Below, piece by piece: positions 43,345 to 52,749 of a stretch of DNA of 64,000 nt. The stretch lies in the NCBI GenBank assembly GCA_016125505.1, contig WGLP01000003.1, positions 565,911-629,910 on the forward strand. The letters run 5' to 3'. Origin of the DNA: Gammaproteobacteria bacterium. Lineage in GTDB: Bacteria > Pseudomonadota > Gammaproteobacteria > UBA6429 > Thiohalophilaceae. A model generated the notes under the pieces. The model saw only the letters and a program-made list of their open reading frames with translations. It did no database searches and had not been told where the DNA came from. The translations under genes and the position numbers were made by a program. How positions within the stretch are numbered: the first letter of the stretch is position 1; the number at the start of each line of letters is the position of its first letter.

Positions 43345-44406
43345 TTAGAAGTTGTAGATTACACCTGCGGCGAAGCCGGTGTTGCTCTTGGTACCGCCAG
43401 CGCCGGTGGAACCGGTCAGACCAGACTTGTTGGCATCTTCATCAGAGTTCTGGATTTCAAAGGTGTACAGGATGCTGTCGGCTGCAGCGTAAGACACCAT
43501 CGCGGTAATGATGCTACCCTTCTTGCCGCCCGTACCGCTTTGATCGGTGTTGGAATAGTTGGCCACCAGGGTGGTCTTCGGACTAACCGCATACGAACCG
43601 GTCAACATTGCAGTGTTGATGGAATCGGTATTGGCATTACCGTCGTTTGGCTTACGCATGTCGTAGGCGAAGATCACGCTGAACTTGTCCGCCTTGTAGG
43701 CAACGCTACCACCCGTGACACTCTTGAGGTTCACACCTGAATACACGTTCTGGCCATCGCCAAACATGTTGGTATCACTCGATGCGCTGTATTGTGTCGT
43801 ACCATCAGCGTATTCGGAGTAGCTGGTGTAGCCCAGACCGAAGGTCAGCGCACCCATGCCATAGGAACCGGCCACGGTGTAGTTAGTAGTCGTTTCACCG
43901 GATGTCTTGTCCTTGGCTAAATCAAACGCCTGCACACCCAGGGTCAGACCGCTCATCGATTTGGTTTCAAAGGTGATGCCATTGCTCACTTGCAGAGATG
44001 ACATACCCGGGGTGTAGTACCAGTTGGTCAGGTAGGTGCCACCATCGACCATGCCAACGAACAAGCCGTTCACGCGGGAACCGATAGACAGCTTGCCAAA
44101 ATCACCGTCCATACCGACAACCGCCAGGTGAGTATTAGGCTTACCGCCGTCTAGGATGAAGTTGAAGTCGTAGAAGTAAGAGGTGCTACCGATCTTGGCG
44201 GCTTCACCCTTCACACCGAGCAGCGATACGTTGTCGCTCAGGGCGTAAGAGGACTCTTTGCCTGCGCCGGTATCGGTGTATGCGCCGGTATAAACCAGGG
44301 CAAATGACAGATCGCCATAAACAGTCGGGGCAGCACTGGCCTGCAGGCTGACCGCACCCAGGCCGGCGGCAACTGCGAGAGAAAGCAGGGTTCGTTTGTT
44401 ACTCAT
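43345..44406 (-). CDS. Gram-negative trimeric-type porin
   Basis: An outer-membrane diffusion porin of 353 residues. GGAGGAATTCC precedes the ATG at 44406. Signal peptide to SLQASA, then APTVYGDLSFALVYTG and alternating beta-strand sequence through to the C-terminal FAAGVIYNF with terminal Phe, the BAM signal. It belongs to the general porin family (porin_4-like) of beta/gamma-proteobacteria. The strong terminator and long upstream region fit high expression. Confidence 0.9.
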   Translation of the reverse strand: MSNKRTLLSLAVAAGLGAVSLQASAAPTVYGDLSFALVYTGAYTDTGAGKESSYALSDNVSLLGVKGEAAKIGSTSYFYDFNFILDGGKPNTHLAVVGMDGDFGKLSIGSRVNGLFVGMVDGGTYLTNWYYTPGMSSLQVSNGITFETKSMSGLTLGVQAFDLAKDKTSGETTTNYTVAGSYGMGALTFGLGYTSYSEYADGTTQYSASSDTNMFGDGQNVYSGVNLKSVTGGSVAYKADKFSVIFAYDMRKPNDGNANTDSINTAMLTGSYAVSPKTTLVANYSNTDQSGTGGKKGSIITAMVSYAAADSILYTFEIQNSDEDANKSGLTGSTGAGGTKSNTGFAAGVIYNF

Positions 44407-44864
44407 GGAATTCCTCCGAAAAAAAACGTTCAAGTTAAAAAAATGTTGGTTCAGGGTGGGTCACCCCGCTTGCCTGAGTGAAATAGCAACCGCCATGCCA
44501 GCACATAATTAATTGTTAATATCTTTTTAAAACAATTAGTTACAGAAGAATTTCGGACTCCACACCCGTAAAACAGCGCATACCGCACCAGTCTGGGCCG
44601 TAATAATCGGCCTGATGCACAACATAGGTGCAAATATGACAGTTTCTTGAAGGTATCCGGGAGGGAGACCGGCTTTGGCGTGAGCGTGATACAACGCTTG
44701 TTGTATCGATGCAGCAGACACGAGACGAAATCGTGCAGAGAAACGGGAGAAGTTCACAATTCCCGGGTTTGCGCGCCCCTGCGGTTTTAGCAGGCAGGAA
44801 ATATGAAAAGTCTTGGGACAAGACCGCCCGCAATCAGACTATTTTAATGCAGGCCCCTTACCCG
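44407..44864. other. Intergenic region upstream of porin
   Basis: This 458-base gap contains the porin promoter region. A hairpin GATACAA / TTGTATC lies at 44688-44707, without a T-run. Short open frames here show no domain or ribosome site. I see nothing else that can be named. Confidence 0.4.
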
Positions 44865-45632
44865 CTAACGATACAGCAACAGCAGAAGCAGCCCGAAGGC
44901 AATGCGATACACGCCAAAGCTCACAAAGGTAAAGCGTGACAGGAAGGAGATGAACAGCTTCATGGTGATGTAGGCAACCGCAAACGCCACCGCGAAGCCG
45001 ATGCCCAGGTGCAACAAATTACTGTCATTAAATTCGCGATGGTGTTTCAGCAGGTCGTAACCACTGGCGGCCGCCATCACCGGCAGGGCAAGTAAAAACG
45101 AAAATTCCGCGCTGGCGGTGCGATTGAGACCCACCAGCAGTCCACCCACGATAGTGGCGCCGGCACGACTGGTGCCCGGTATCAGTGAAAAGACCTGGGC
45201 TACACCTATCCATAATGCCTGGCGATACGTCAATTGCTCCACATCGGTCACATGCGCAGCTTCTTCCTTGTACAGACGTTCGATAACGATGAACACGATC
45301 CCGCCGACGATAAACATGACGGCGACGACCTCGACGGAAAACATGGCCTTGATTTGTTTATAGAACAGGAAGCCGACCGCGCCGACGGGAATAAAGGCGA
45401 GCACCAGTTTTTTCCAGAGCTCGAAGTGTCTGGGCGTGAATTTGTCCCGGTACTTGGCAACCACCGCCAGGATGGCAGCCAGCTGGATGATCACCTCAAA
45501 TGCCTTGTTGACGCTGTCCTGCGGTAGACCCAGCCACTGGCTGACGACGATCATGTGGCCCGTCGAGGAGACAGGGAGAAATTCGGTAAGGCCTTCCACA
45601 AACCCAAGAATGATTGCCTGCAGGATGTCCAT
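44865..45632 (-). CDS. uppP: Undecaprenyl-diphosphatase UppP (BacA)
   Basis: Recycles the lipid carrier for peptidoglycan by removing a phosphate from undecaprenyl diphosphate. The 255-residue membrane protein has both signature regions: [15 protein letters not shown] near the N-terminus and [18 protein letters not shown] in the second half, with the catalytic Glu, Ser, His and Arg. It is a single gene; overproduction of this family gives bacitracin resistance. Confidence 0.97.
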   Translation of the reverse strand: MDILQAIILGFVEGLTEFLPVSSTGHMIVVSQWLGLPQDSVNKAFEVIIQLAAILAVVAKYRDKFTPRHFELWKKLVLAFIPVGAVGFLFYKQIKAMFSVEVVAVMFIVGGIVFIVIERLYKEEAAHVTDVEQLTYRQALWIGVAQVFSLIPGTSRAGATIVGGLLVGLNRTASAEFSFLLALPVMAAASGYDLLKHHREFNDSNLLHLGIGFAVAFAVAYITMKLFISFLSRFTFVSFGVYRIAFGLLLLLLYR

Positions 45633-45788
45633 TGTTGTCCTTCTTCTGCCTTTAAAACCGGATGGGGCACGCGCGAGCCAGTATCACCCGCGGCTGCGCG
45701 ATCATGACGGATCTTGGGAAAAAAATCATCAGGACATGCCACACGCGAGGTATAGACCTCGCCATTGGCATGGAGTTTCAGGAATGGA

Positions 45789-46907
45789 CTAAGGATTGAC
45801 TACGCGCAGAAATTGCTCATTGATGTTGGCAAGATTCTCGCGGATATTGATGCCTTTATAAAATGCCTTGTTTATACGCTTTAAACAGGCCTCTACGATC
45901 TTCTCCAGGTTCTCTTCCTGAAACTGTGTCAGGCCCATGGTCAGAATGGCTTCATTCAGTTCTTCATTCATATCCTCGATGGCCAGCACATTTTCCTTCT
46001 GTACCTGCGCAAAGGAATTTTCGATACTGCTCAATGAACCCTGTATGGATTCGATGATTTCCTGCTTCTTGTTGGCCAGCACTTCATCGTTCAACTGGAT
46101 GATTTTTGCCTCGACACCATTGGCAATCATGCCCAGGATATCCTTGAGCCGGCCATATTTTTCCCGGTTCTCCAGCGGCATATTTTTTATTAACAGGGAA
46201 AAGTCTGCGTAGTTGATAATGGTACGTGAACCGAAGTCGAAAAAGCGTTCACGTTTACGCGCGAGCTCGATCACATTGGCTTCCAGCGGCGAGACGATGC
46301 CATCGGGACACAGGTTCAGGACCGAGGTCGGGGTAATAATCTGGATTGTGGTGACGAGACCGTAAAATTGCATGGCCTCAAACATATGCTCAGCCAGCTC
46401 CTTATAACTTTCCGCCGCCAGCATGTTTTTATAAAACTCGATCACCTGGCCCAATTCGCTGGAGAAGGTCATCGCCTCCATCGCCATGCTGTTGCAATCC
46501 TTGACGGTCTGGCTCAAGGACTTGACCTGCCTGACACGCTCGATGAGTCCCTTACATTTTTCCAGTAACTCGACCTCGTTGACCGGCTTGATGATGTAAT
46601 CATCACCGCCGACGGCATAGCCTTTGAGCTTTTCTTCCAGGCTCGACAGGGCGGACACAAAGATCACCGGTATGCCGGTTGTGTGTGGTTCAGCGCGGAT
46701 CTTTTCACAGAGGACATATCCATCCATGTTCGGCATGGAGACATCCGTGATGATGACGGCAACCTGATCTTCGATACCGCGAATTTTTTCCAGGGCCTCG
46801 ATCCCGTCATTCGCGATGAGGATGTCATAGCCGGAATCATCAAGATACGTTGCATGCAGATCGCATAAGACCGCATCGTCATCCACGATCATTATTTTGT
46901 CGGACAT
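45789..46907 (-). CDS. Response regulator with GAF-like and coiled-coil output
   Basis: A 372-residue protein. The receiver domain (1-125) has the acidic pocket Asp9-Asp11, phosphoacceptor Asp55 (VIITDVSMPNMDG) and the conserved Lys in DDYIIKPV. The rest has no DNA-binding or enzymatic motif: a region of about 100 residues looks GAF-like (FYGLVTTIQIITPTSVLNL), followed by a long helical part (NDEVLANKKQEIIESIQGSLS) ending in REN LANINEQF-type helices. It probably passes a phosphorylation signal by protein contact. No histidine kinase is adjacent. Confidence 0.82.
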   Translation of the reverse strand: MSDKIMIVDDDAVLCDLHATYLDDSGYDILIANDGIEALEKIRGIEDQVAVIITDVSMPNMDGYVLCEKIRAEPHTTGIPVIFVSALSSLEEKLKGYAVGGDDYIIKPVNEVELLEKCKGLIERVRQVKSLSQTVKDCNSMAMEAMTFSSELGQVIEFYKNMLAAESYKELAEHMFEAMQFYGLVTTIQIITPTSVLNLCPDGIVSPLEANVIELARKRERFFDFGSRTIINYADFSLLIKNMPLENREKYGRLKDILGMIANGVEAKIIQLNDEVLANKKQEIIESIQGSLSSIENSFAQVQKENVLAIEDMNEELNEAILTMGLTQFQEENLEKIVEACLKRINKAFYKGINIRENLANINEQFLRVVNP

Positions 46908-47092
46908 GAATTACCCCTGGTCTTGCTGTGTACTGGGCACGGACGGGAAGACTTCCAGCCCGGGACATTACTGTTATATATATCGTGAAATTGGGTGATT
47001 TCTTGAGGATATTCAGCGGCGGTGACGGGACATAGGCGCACAAAAATTCCTGAATAATGAGGGTGTTACGTCCGTGCGCTCTGTCCCGCGGC

Positions 47093-47515
47093 CTATTCGC
47101 GGTGTTCGACCTCGTCCGTATCCACCTGCCCGGAGAGGCGCCGGCGCACGTGGGACCAGATCATGCCCACCGTCAGGATGATACTGATGATTGTTAACAC
47201 CGAGTAGCTTACGGCCATGATGCTGTCCCGGGGGATCAGCCCCCAGTCAATCACCAGCCAGAGCAGGGCCGCGCACAGGGCGGATACCAGGATCAAACCG
47301 ACACCGCCCAGTGATCGTAAGGTCGCGCGCAGATAGACAACCCAGCCAATGACTAACAGGATCCCGATCACCGCCTTCACCGGATCGAACGGCCGGATGT
47401 GCATGATGCCCCAATGAAAATAAGAGTGACCGCTGGGATTGTATGTCCCCATCACGACGATCAAGGCAAATACGAAACGCCACAGTACGCCCGTCCAGGT
47501 CAACTCTCTTGTCAT
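47093..47515 (-). CDS. Small four-helix membrane protein (DUF6524-like)
   Basis: A 140-residue inner-membrane protein with four predicted helices. Its first loop carries GTYNPSGHSYFHW, a pattern I associate with an uncharacterised family (DUF6524); that name is uncertain. It is the last gene of the methionine-salvage operon, 12 bases after mtnC, but a role in salvage is not implied. Confidence 0.65.
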   Translation of the reverse strand: MTRELTWTGVLWRFVFALIVVMGTYNPSGHSYFHWGIMHIRPFDPVKAVIGILLVIGWVVYLRATLRSLGGVGLILVSALCAALLWLVIDWGLIPRDSIMAVSYSVLTIISIILTVGMIWSHVRRRLSGQVDTDEVEHRE

Positions 47516-47527
47516 TGCCCTTCTCCT

Positions 47528-48214
47528 TTATCCAAATGCCTTCAGATCGATCGCATTAAAGTCGTGTACTTGCGGATGTGCCGCTGCCGCCTGCGGTGCG
47601 TCATCGCGCACCAGCCAGCAGGTCCTGAGGCCTGCGGCACGGGCGGCATCGAGTTCGGCCTTCACATCGGATAAAAACAGGATCTGTTCCGCCGGCAACT
47701 GCAATGTCTCCACGATGTGCTGGTATGCGCTGACTTCGCCCTTGGCGCCGATACGGGTATCAAAATAGCCGCTGAACAAGGGCGTGAGGTCACCAAAGCG
47801 CGTATGCCCGAACAGGAGTTTCTGTGCGTATTCGGAACCGGAGGAATACACATACAGGGCAATCCCCTGTGCGTGCCACTTGCTGAGATTCTCAAAGGCA
47901 TCGTCATAGACATGGCCGTGGAAGTCGCCGTCACGATAGCCCTGTTCCCAGATCAGGCCCTGCAGTGCCTTCAGCGGCGTGACTTTCATGTCGCCATCGA
48001 TCCAGCGCAACAACTGCGCGATCACCGCCTCCAGATCCATATCCGCAGCGCAATCCTGGCGCACCGCGTCCAGATGTGACGCAACCTGTGGATCGTCTGC
48101 GTGCTTCAGTACGAAATCCCGCATGCGTGCGCGCGCGTAGGGAAACAGCACATCGTGCACAAAACTGATGGACGACGTCGTCCCCTCGATATCGGTAACA
48201 ATCGCCTTGATCAT
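47528..48214 (-). CDS. mtnC: Enolase-phosphatase E1 (methionine salvage)
   Basis: A 228-residue HAD-family enzyme that enolises and dephosphorylates 2,3-diketo-5-methylthiopentyl-1-phosphate. Signs: IVTDIEGTTSSISFVHDVLFPYA with the HAD Asp-x-Glu variation typical of E1, YVYSSGSEYAQKLLFGHT and FLSDVKAELDAARAAG. It overlaps mtnD by four bases. Confidence 0.97.
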   Translation of the reverse strand: MIKAIVTDIEGTTSSISFVHDVLFPYARARMRDFVLKHADDPQVASHLDAVRQDCAADMDLEAVIAQLLRWIDGDMKVTPLKALQGLIWEQGYRDGDFHGHVYDDAFENLSKWHAQGIALYVYSSGSEYAQKLLFGHTRFGDLTPLFSGYFDTRIGAKGEVSAYQHIVETLQLPAEQILFLSDVKAELDAARAAGLRTCWLVRDDAPQAAAAHPQVHDFNAIDLKAFG

Positions 48215-48771
48215 GCCAGCGCGGCAAGGTGCGAATCGAAGTCGGGAAAACGCGTGGCGATATCGCTTCCGGTAAAATCACCGACCCAGCCGTTTTCGGT
48301 GGTAAAGAAACGAATGCACTTGAAATCCGGATTCTCACCCATGTCGAACCAGTGCGTGGTATTGGCGGGCACACTGATCAGATCGCCCGCCTCGCACAGG
48401 ATCATGTAAATCTTGCCGTTGACGTGCAGGTAAAACAGGCCGGAACCGTCGACGAAGAAACGAATCTCGAAATCACGGTGAATGTGTTCGGCGAGAAACT
48501 TGCCGCGCATCTCCGCCTTCTTCGGGTTATCCGGGCGCAGGCTGACCACGTCCAGAGATTTGAAACCGTATTGTTTGTTGAGTTTGTCGACGGAGGCCTG
48601 GTAAGCGGCAATCACCGTCTCCTGATCCGCATCCGCCGGTAAGACTTTGTCCGCCTGCCAGCGCTCCAGTTGCACGCCGATATCTTTCAGCGTCTTCGCA
48701 ATCTGTGCATAGTCGGTGATCGTCCGGGGTGAACCGCTGTTGTCATCGGCGTAGATGGTCAAACTTGTCAT
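48211..48771 (-). CDS. mtnD: Acireductone dioxygenase
   Basis: A 186-residue cupin dioxygenase that turns the acireductone into the oxo-acid precursor of methionine (Fe form). The metal site is HIHRDFEIRFFVDGSG (two His and a Glu) with a later His in PANTTHWFDMG. It lies three bases after mtnB and overlaps mtnC. Confidence 0.97.
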   Translation of the reverse strand: MTSLTIYADDNSGSPRTITDYAQIAKTLKDIGVQLERWQADKVLPADADQETVIAAYQASVDKLNKQYGFKSLDVVSLRPDNPKKAEMRGKFLAEHIHRDFEIRFFVDGSGLFYLHVNGKIYMILCEAGDLISVPANTTHWFDMGENPDFKCIRFFTTENGWVGDFTGSDIATRFPDFDSHLAALA

Positions 48772-48774
48772 CGC

Positions 48775-49374
48775 TCATCCTCCTGAATGTAGTGTGCAGG
48801 CAAACAGATATTCGAATGCCTCGATGTGCCGCAGGGTGTCCGCCATGGTGCGGCCCCAGGTATACAGGCCATGATTGGCAATGATGTAGCCATACACGGC
48901 GTCGTTATTCTCCAGATAGGTTTGGACCTTGCCCGCCAGGCGCGGGATATCCTGATCGTTGGCAAACACCGGCACCACGATGGATGTCGCATGGGTGGTG
49001 ATGCCGGGAAAGGCCTTGAGTAATTCGTAATGGCTCAGCGTCACGAAGTCCGGATACCGCTGCGACAACAGTACGGCATTCATCGAATGCGGATGCAGGA
49101 TCGCACCGGTCTCGGGAAAGTGCTTGTAGATCTGCGTATGCAGGCCGGTCTCGGCGGACGGGGTACGCGCATCCAGCGGTGCACCCTCGGCATCGATGAT
49201 CATGATATCGGCCTCGGTGAGCCTGCCCTTGTGCCGGCCGGACACGGTGATGGCAATGTTGCCGTCTGCCAGGCGTGCGGAAAAATTCCCGCTGGTCGCC
49301 GGCACCAGCCCCATCTGATACAGGCTGCGACCGGCCTCGATGATGTCATGGGCGCGTTGGCTGAAATCGTTCAT
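48775..49374 (-). CDS. mtnB: Methylthioribulose-1-phosphate dehydratase
   Basis: A 199-residue class II aldolase-like enzyme. It has GLVPATSGNFSARLADG, a zinc site HPHSMNAV plus a later His (IIANHGLYTWG) and the catalytic Glu region AETGLHTQIY. The start at 49374 gives the family's usual MNDFSQRAHDIIEAGR; an open frame upstream overlaps the preceding gene and was not used. mtnN/mtnP and mtnA are not in this window. Confidence 0.95.
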   Translation of the reverse strand: MNDFSQRAHDIIEAGRSLYQMGLVPATSGNFSARLADGNIAITVSGRHKGRLTEADIMIIDAEGAPLDARTPSAETGLHTQIYKHFPETGAILHPHSMNAVLLSQRYPDFVTLSHYELLKAFPGITTHATSIVVPVFANDQDIPRLAGKVQTYLENNDAVYGYIIANHGLYTWGRTMADTLRHIEAFEYLFACTLHSGG

Positions 49375-49382
49375 GGCGGCGA

Positions 49383-50564
49383 TTATGCCACAGACGCCTT
49401 GCTGCCCCACACTGCAAATACCGGATCGGAAAAGGCCCGGTCCTGTGCGTGGGGGTCGTCCTCGGGACGCGGATAATAACGAATGCTCTCGCTGCCCAGG
49501 CCACTGAAGCCACCCGCCGCGCGGAAGTAGGCGAGGACCAGACCCATGCGTTCGAAGGGGTGTAACTCGGTCCACAGGTAGATGCACTTGGTGGGAAACC
49601 AGCGATCGGAAAACGTGAGGACAAACCGCCCGCCGGGTTTGAGCACCCGCCGCACCTGCTCGAAGACGGCCACGGGTTGCAACAGGTATTCCACCGATAC
49701 CGTACAGATCACGCTATCAAAGCTGTTGTCGGCAAACGGCAACACGGGGTCACGGTTGAGGTCATGCACCTGATAGCGCTGCAATCGGGAATTTTGCGCC
49801 AGCTCCTCGGCATTCATCCCCAGACCGGTGACCTCGATCTCCGTTAATCCGGCTGGCAGGTGCGAGACCCAGCTGCTCATGAGATCAAGCACCTGGGTAC
49901 CTGGCTGCACAAAACGCGCATAAATCTCCGTGACGTGGGCAATGGCCTGCGTATCGAGGTGCTGCACCAGGCGCGCCTGTTGATAGAACTCGCTGTCATC
50001 ACGCGGGTCCATGCGCTGGAACGACTCGTCTGAAAAAAAATCAGTTTCCCGTTCCGGTATACGTGCCTGCATCCCCGGCCCGTTCTGCGTCATCTCCTGG
50101 GCGATGTCATTGCAGCGCCCGCCGTGTTCCTGCTTGTACTCCAGGATCTCCACGATCTTGCCGCCAAGGCTGCCATGGTGTCCGGCGAGGGCATGATTGA
50201 AATCGATACGCATGGCTTGTGCATCCATATCCAGAATCCGGCACGGCCGCCGATCTGACGAAAACAAATCACTGACGCCGTGTAAAAAATGTCGTGGATA
50301 AAATCGCCCGATGCGCGGCTGGATGTTCATCACCTTGGCGAGATCCGGCCGGAAGTGTTCACGCCGGATCTGGCGCACGTCGCCGGCATTGCACTCGAGC
50401 AACAGGTCCTCGGCGCTGACATCCTCGCTCACCCATTCGCCCGGCGCCGCTGCATCGAGGCGGTCGGCCAGACGGCCCGGAAACACGTCGCGCCAGAAAT
50501 TGACGCGCTCGAAAAACTGGCGCTCGCAATGCGTTGCATCAGCGCTCTGCCATTGCAAGGACAT
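49383..50564 (-). CDS. Methyltransferase with N-terminal FKBP/SlyD-like region
   Basis: A 393-residue protein. The C-terminal half is a class I SAM-dependent methyltransferase of the UbiE/Methyltransf_11 kind (VLDLMSSWVSHLP, LNRDPVLPFADNSFDSVICT, VRRVLKPGGRFVLTFSD). The N-terminal half contains MRIDFNHALAGHHGSLGGKI, close to the SlyD/FKBP element D-x-N-H-x-L-A-G. Such a fusion at the head of a methionine-salvage operon (eight bases before mtnB) is unusual. The start at 50564 was preferred to 50645 because the extension overlaps the divergent promoter; GTGGAA gives a weak ribosome site. Substrate unknown. Confidence 0.75.
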   Translation of the reverse strand: MSLQWQSADATHCERQFFERVNFWRDVFPGRLADRLDAAAPGEWVSEDVSAEDLLLECNAGDVRQIRREHFRPDLAKVMNIQPRIGRFYPRHFLHGVSDLFSSDRRPCRILDMDAQAMRIDFNHALAGHHGSLGGKIVEILEYKQEHGGRCNDIAQEMTQNGPGMQARIPERETDFFSDESFQRMDPRDDSEFYQQARLVQHLDTQAIAHVTEIYARFVQPGTQVLDLMSSWVSHLPAGLTEIEVTGLGMNAEELAQNSRLQRYQVHDLNRDPVLPFADNSFDSVICTVSVEYLLQPVAVFEQVRRVLKPGGRFVLTFSDRWFPTKCIYLWTELHPFERMGLVLAYFRAAGGFSGLGSESIRYYPRPEDDPHAQDRAFSDPVFAVWGSKASVA

Positions 50565-50656
50565 TTCCACGCTGGCATGTTTTGATCGATCAACCACGCT
50601 ATACTCTCCGTGATAACAACGACCGTAGAGTGTACTCCACAGCAACTTCGACGCCT

Positions 50657-51202
50657 ATGCACATGCGAATTTATTCCAGCGTATTGCTCTTGATGTTCAG
50701 CGGGATCTGCACTGCCGCCGACAATCCACCGACACGTCCCGAACTCAGCAACCCGGATTTCACCCTGCGTCTGGCACCACGCACGCCCAATCAGATGGCG
50801 GCATTCTATGAAGCGCGCGGCTTTCCCAGGTTCGCCATCGATGAGATCAGAAAGGCGTGTTTTATTACCGTCGGCCTGCGTAACAATAGTGACACGATTG
50901 TCTGGTTTGACCTGGGCAACTGGCAGTTCACGACGCCGAAGGGCTCGCTCAGACGCATACTGCGTGAAGACTGGCAGGCACGCTGGACGCAGCTGGGTCT
51001 GGAGCCGCGGTTTCAATCCACGTTTCGCTGGACCCTGTCACCCGAACAACTGGATTATCGGCCGAACGAACGCGAAGGCGGCAACATCACACTCACGCGC
51101 ACGGAAGAGCCGATCACCATCACCGGCCAGATCTTTGTCGGTCAGCAAAAAAACAAAATGTATGACGTGAAGTTCGAGAACATCTACTGCGCCAGAGACT
51201 AA
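50657..51202 (+). CDS. Exported protein of unknown function, module B with TlpA
   Basis: A 181-residue protein starting MHMRIYSSVLLLMFSGICTAA (signal peptide). It aligns by eye to the product of 18368-18940: Cys68 (KACFIT), then FDLGNWQF, EDWQARWTQLG, FRWTLSP and a late Cys178 (NIYCARD). The shared Cys positions and WTL core suggest one small family. The TlpA gene follows after four bases. The Cys pair could be the substrate of the thioredoxin. No known family recognised; a role in periplasmic redox or metal handling is only inferred. Confidence 0.75.
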   Translation: MHMRIYSSVLLLMFSGICTAADNPPTRPELSNPDFTLRLAPRTPNQMAAFYEARGFPRFAIDEIRKACFITVGLRNNSDTIVWFDLGNWQFTTPKGSLRRILREDWQARWTQLGLEPRFQSTFRWTLSPEQLDYRPNEREGGNITLTRTEEPITITGQIFVGQQKNKMYDVKFENIYCARD

Positions 51203-51206
51203 ACCT

Positions 51207-51728
51207 ATGCGTCGACTTATCTTCGCCATAACCCTGTTACTGCTACAACCCTGGCAGGCCGTCGCCGCGGAGCTCCCGCCCGGCATCATCAGCCTGGATA
51301 ACGCCGCTGCGGCGAATTTCACCGTGAGCGATCTCGATGACGTACATTACTCGCTGGTGCAAAGCCGGGGCCGATGGGTCTTTCTGCACTTCTGGGCAAG
51401 CTGGTGTGGACCCTGCCGCAAGGAGATGCCCATCATCGAAAAACTTGTGCAGAAAATGGCGGACAGGCCTATCGACATCGTGTTGATCAACACCGCCGAA
51501 GATGAGGACACGATCTTCAGTTTTCTCGGGAGTGTGGCACCGTCATTACACAGTTATATGGATCGCCAGGGCAAGCTCACGGAATTGTGGGCGCCGCGCG
51601 GTCTGCCGACGACCTTCTTTATCGACCCGCAGGGCAGGCGCCGCTATCTGGCCCTCGGTGGCCGACCGTGGGATCAACCGGCCTACCTGGATTTTCTCAA
51701 CGATCTACTCGCTGAAAAGCCGAATTAA
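51207..51728 (+). CDS. TlpA-type periplasmic thioredoxin, module B
   Basis: A 173-residue exported thioredoxin-fold protein. Signal peptide to AVA, active site WCGPC (Cys67, Cys70), and GLPTTFFIDPQG as the cis-Pro loop. It differs from the module A thioredoxin in the active-site dipeptide (GP against PP), which would change its redox potential. It overlaps the convergent spermidine synthase-like gene by four bases at the 3' ends. Confidence 0.9.
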   Translation: MRRLIFAITLLLLQPWQAVAAELPPGIISLDNAAAANFTVSDLDDVHYSLVQSRGRWVFLHFWASWCGPCRKEMPIIEKLVQKMADRPIDIVLINTAEDEDTIFSFLGSVAPSLHSYMDRQGKLTELWAPRGLPTTFFIDPQGRRRYLALGGRPWDQPAYLDFLNDLLAEKPN

Positions 51729-52477
51729 TATTTAAGTTTGCGTATCTGATACTTGCCCCGCTTCTCGGCAAATTCCGCTTGTAACGGCGCCTGGTCAGCA
51801 ATGCGTTGCTGCCATTGATTCAGCGTCTGTGGCCGACTCAGGAATACGCCGATATTGTTTTCATACAGCGGCGTCATGAAACGGTAAGCGTTCTTGAAAC
51901 GTGACTGCAGGGAACGATTGTGAAAGACCGCGCTGTCACGCAGGTCGCGGCTGGAAATAAAATTCATGGACAGCATGCCGTGCGCACTCAGGGCCGCGGT
52001 GAGCGTACGCAGCCACTGCCGATCGGCGCTGACTGCGCGGCAAGGCTCGCCGTCTTCCTCAAAAAACAGATCATCGACGATCAAATCGAATGGCGCATCG
52101 GCATAACATTGCATCCACTCGATGGCATCCGCTTCGATAAGCGTTACTGCCGGATCGTCCAGATCGAAAAAGCGACGCGCGATATACAGGTGTGTGGGAT
52201 TGAGCTCGATACCGGTGACCTCGACGTGCGGATACCATCGCCGCAACTGGCGAATGACCGTACCGCCGCCGACACCCAGCACCAGCGCCCTGCGCAACTG
52301 GGTGGCCTCCAGAAAAAAACTCGGCAGGCTTAACAGATCCCAGACGTTACCGGTCAGGCTGCGCCCGGGATTATACTGGCTGTGAAAGACACCATCGGTA
52401 TACAGACGCCGGGTGCGGCCGGCGCCGCGCACTTCGTATTGCTTGCCTTCAACGCGCTTTTGCCAGATTACCGCCAC
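51725..52477 (-). CDS. Spermidine synthase-like SAM-fold protein
   Basis: A 250-residue protein with the polyamine synthase fold: YTDGVFHSQYNPGR, ALVLGVGGGTVIRQLRRWYP (SAM-binding loop), VTGIELNPTHLYIARRFF and FDLIVDDLFFEE. The gate residues of true spermidine synthases (GGGDG, with DxD) are not all present, so it may transfer a different group or be a plain methyltransferase relative. It ends the operon pap / 80-residue protein / this gene. Confidence 0.75.
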   Translation of the reverse strand: MAVIWQKRVEGKQYEVRGAGRTRRLYTDGVFHSQYNPGRSLTGNVWDLLSLPSFFLEATQLRRALVLGVGGGTVIRQLRRWYPHVEVTGIELNPTHLYIARRFFDLDDPAVTLIEADAIEWMQCYADAPFDLIVDDLFFEEDGEPCRAVSADRQWLRTLTAALSAHGMLSMNFISSRDLRDSAVFHNRSLQSRFKNAYRFMTPLYENNIGVFLSRPQTLNQWQQRIADQAPLQAEFAEKRGKYQIRKLKY

Positions 52478-52493
52478 AGCGTACTCAACCCGT

Positions 52494-52736
52494 TCAACTC
52501 AGCCATTCCACCAGATAATAAATGAACTGGCCCTCGGAAGATTTCGATGGACCCAGTACGCGCGCGGCATAAGATTTCTCGCGAGCACCGGCTGCCGTAA
52601 TCGCGCTTTGCGCATCTTCCATGATCTCGACACAACCCGCGGGGAAACGCGTACGGCTCTTGCGTGGAGTATAAATCACGGCACATCTTTCCTGTGACAC
52701 ACTGGTTTCCGGATCGGGGGGCACGTAACCACGCAT
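52494..52736 (-). CDS. Small protein of unknown function
   Basis: An 80-residue protein beginning MRGYVPPDPE, between pap (13 bases) and the spermidine synthase-like gene (16 bases). AGAGG lies upstream. It contains a Lys/Arg-rich middle (TPRKSRTRFPAGCVEIMED) and the end EGQFIYYLVEWLS. Context in a tight operon makes it likely to be real; no family recognised. Confidence 0.6.
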   Translation of the reverse strand: MRGYVPPDPETSVSQERCAVIYTPRKSRTRFPAGCVEIMEDAQSAITAAGAREKSYAARVLGPSKSSEGQFIYYLVEWLS

Positions 52737-52749
52737 GCAGACACGACCT

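Noticed and set aside
44540..44833. Short open frames upstream of the porin gene
   Set aside because: Overlapping frames on both strands with no ribosome site, domain or biased codon use; judged non-coding.
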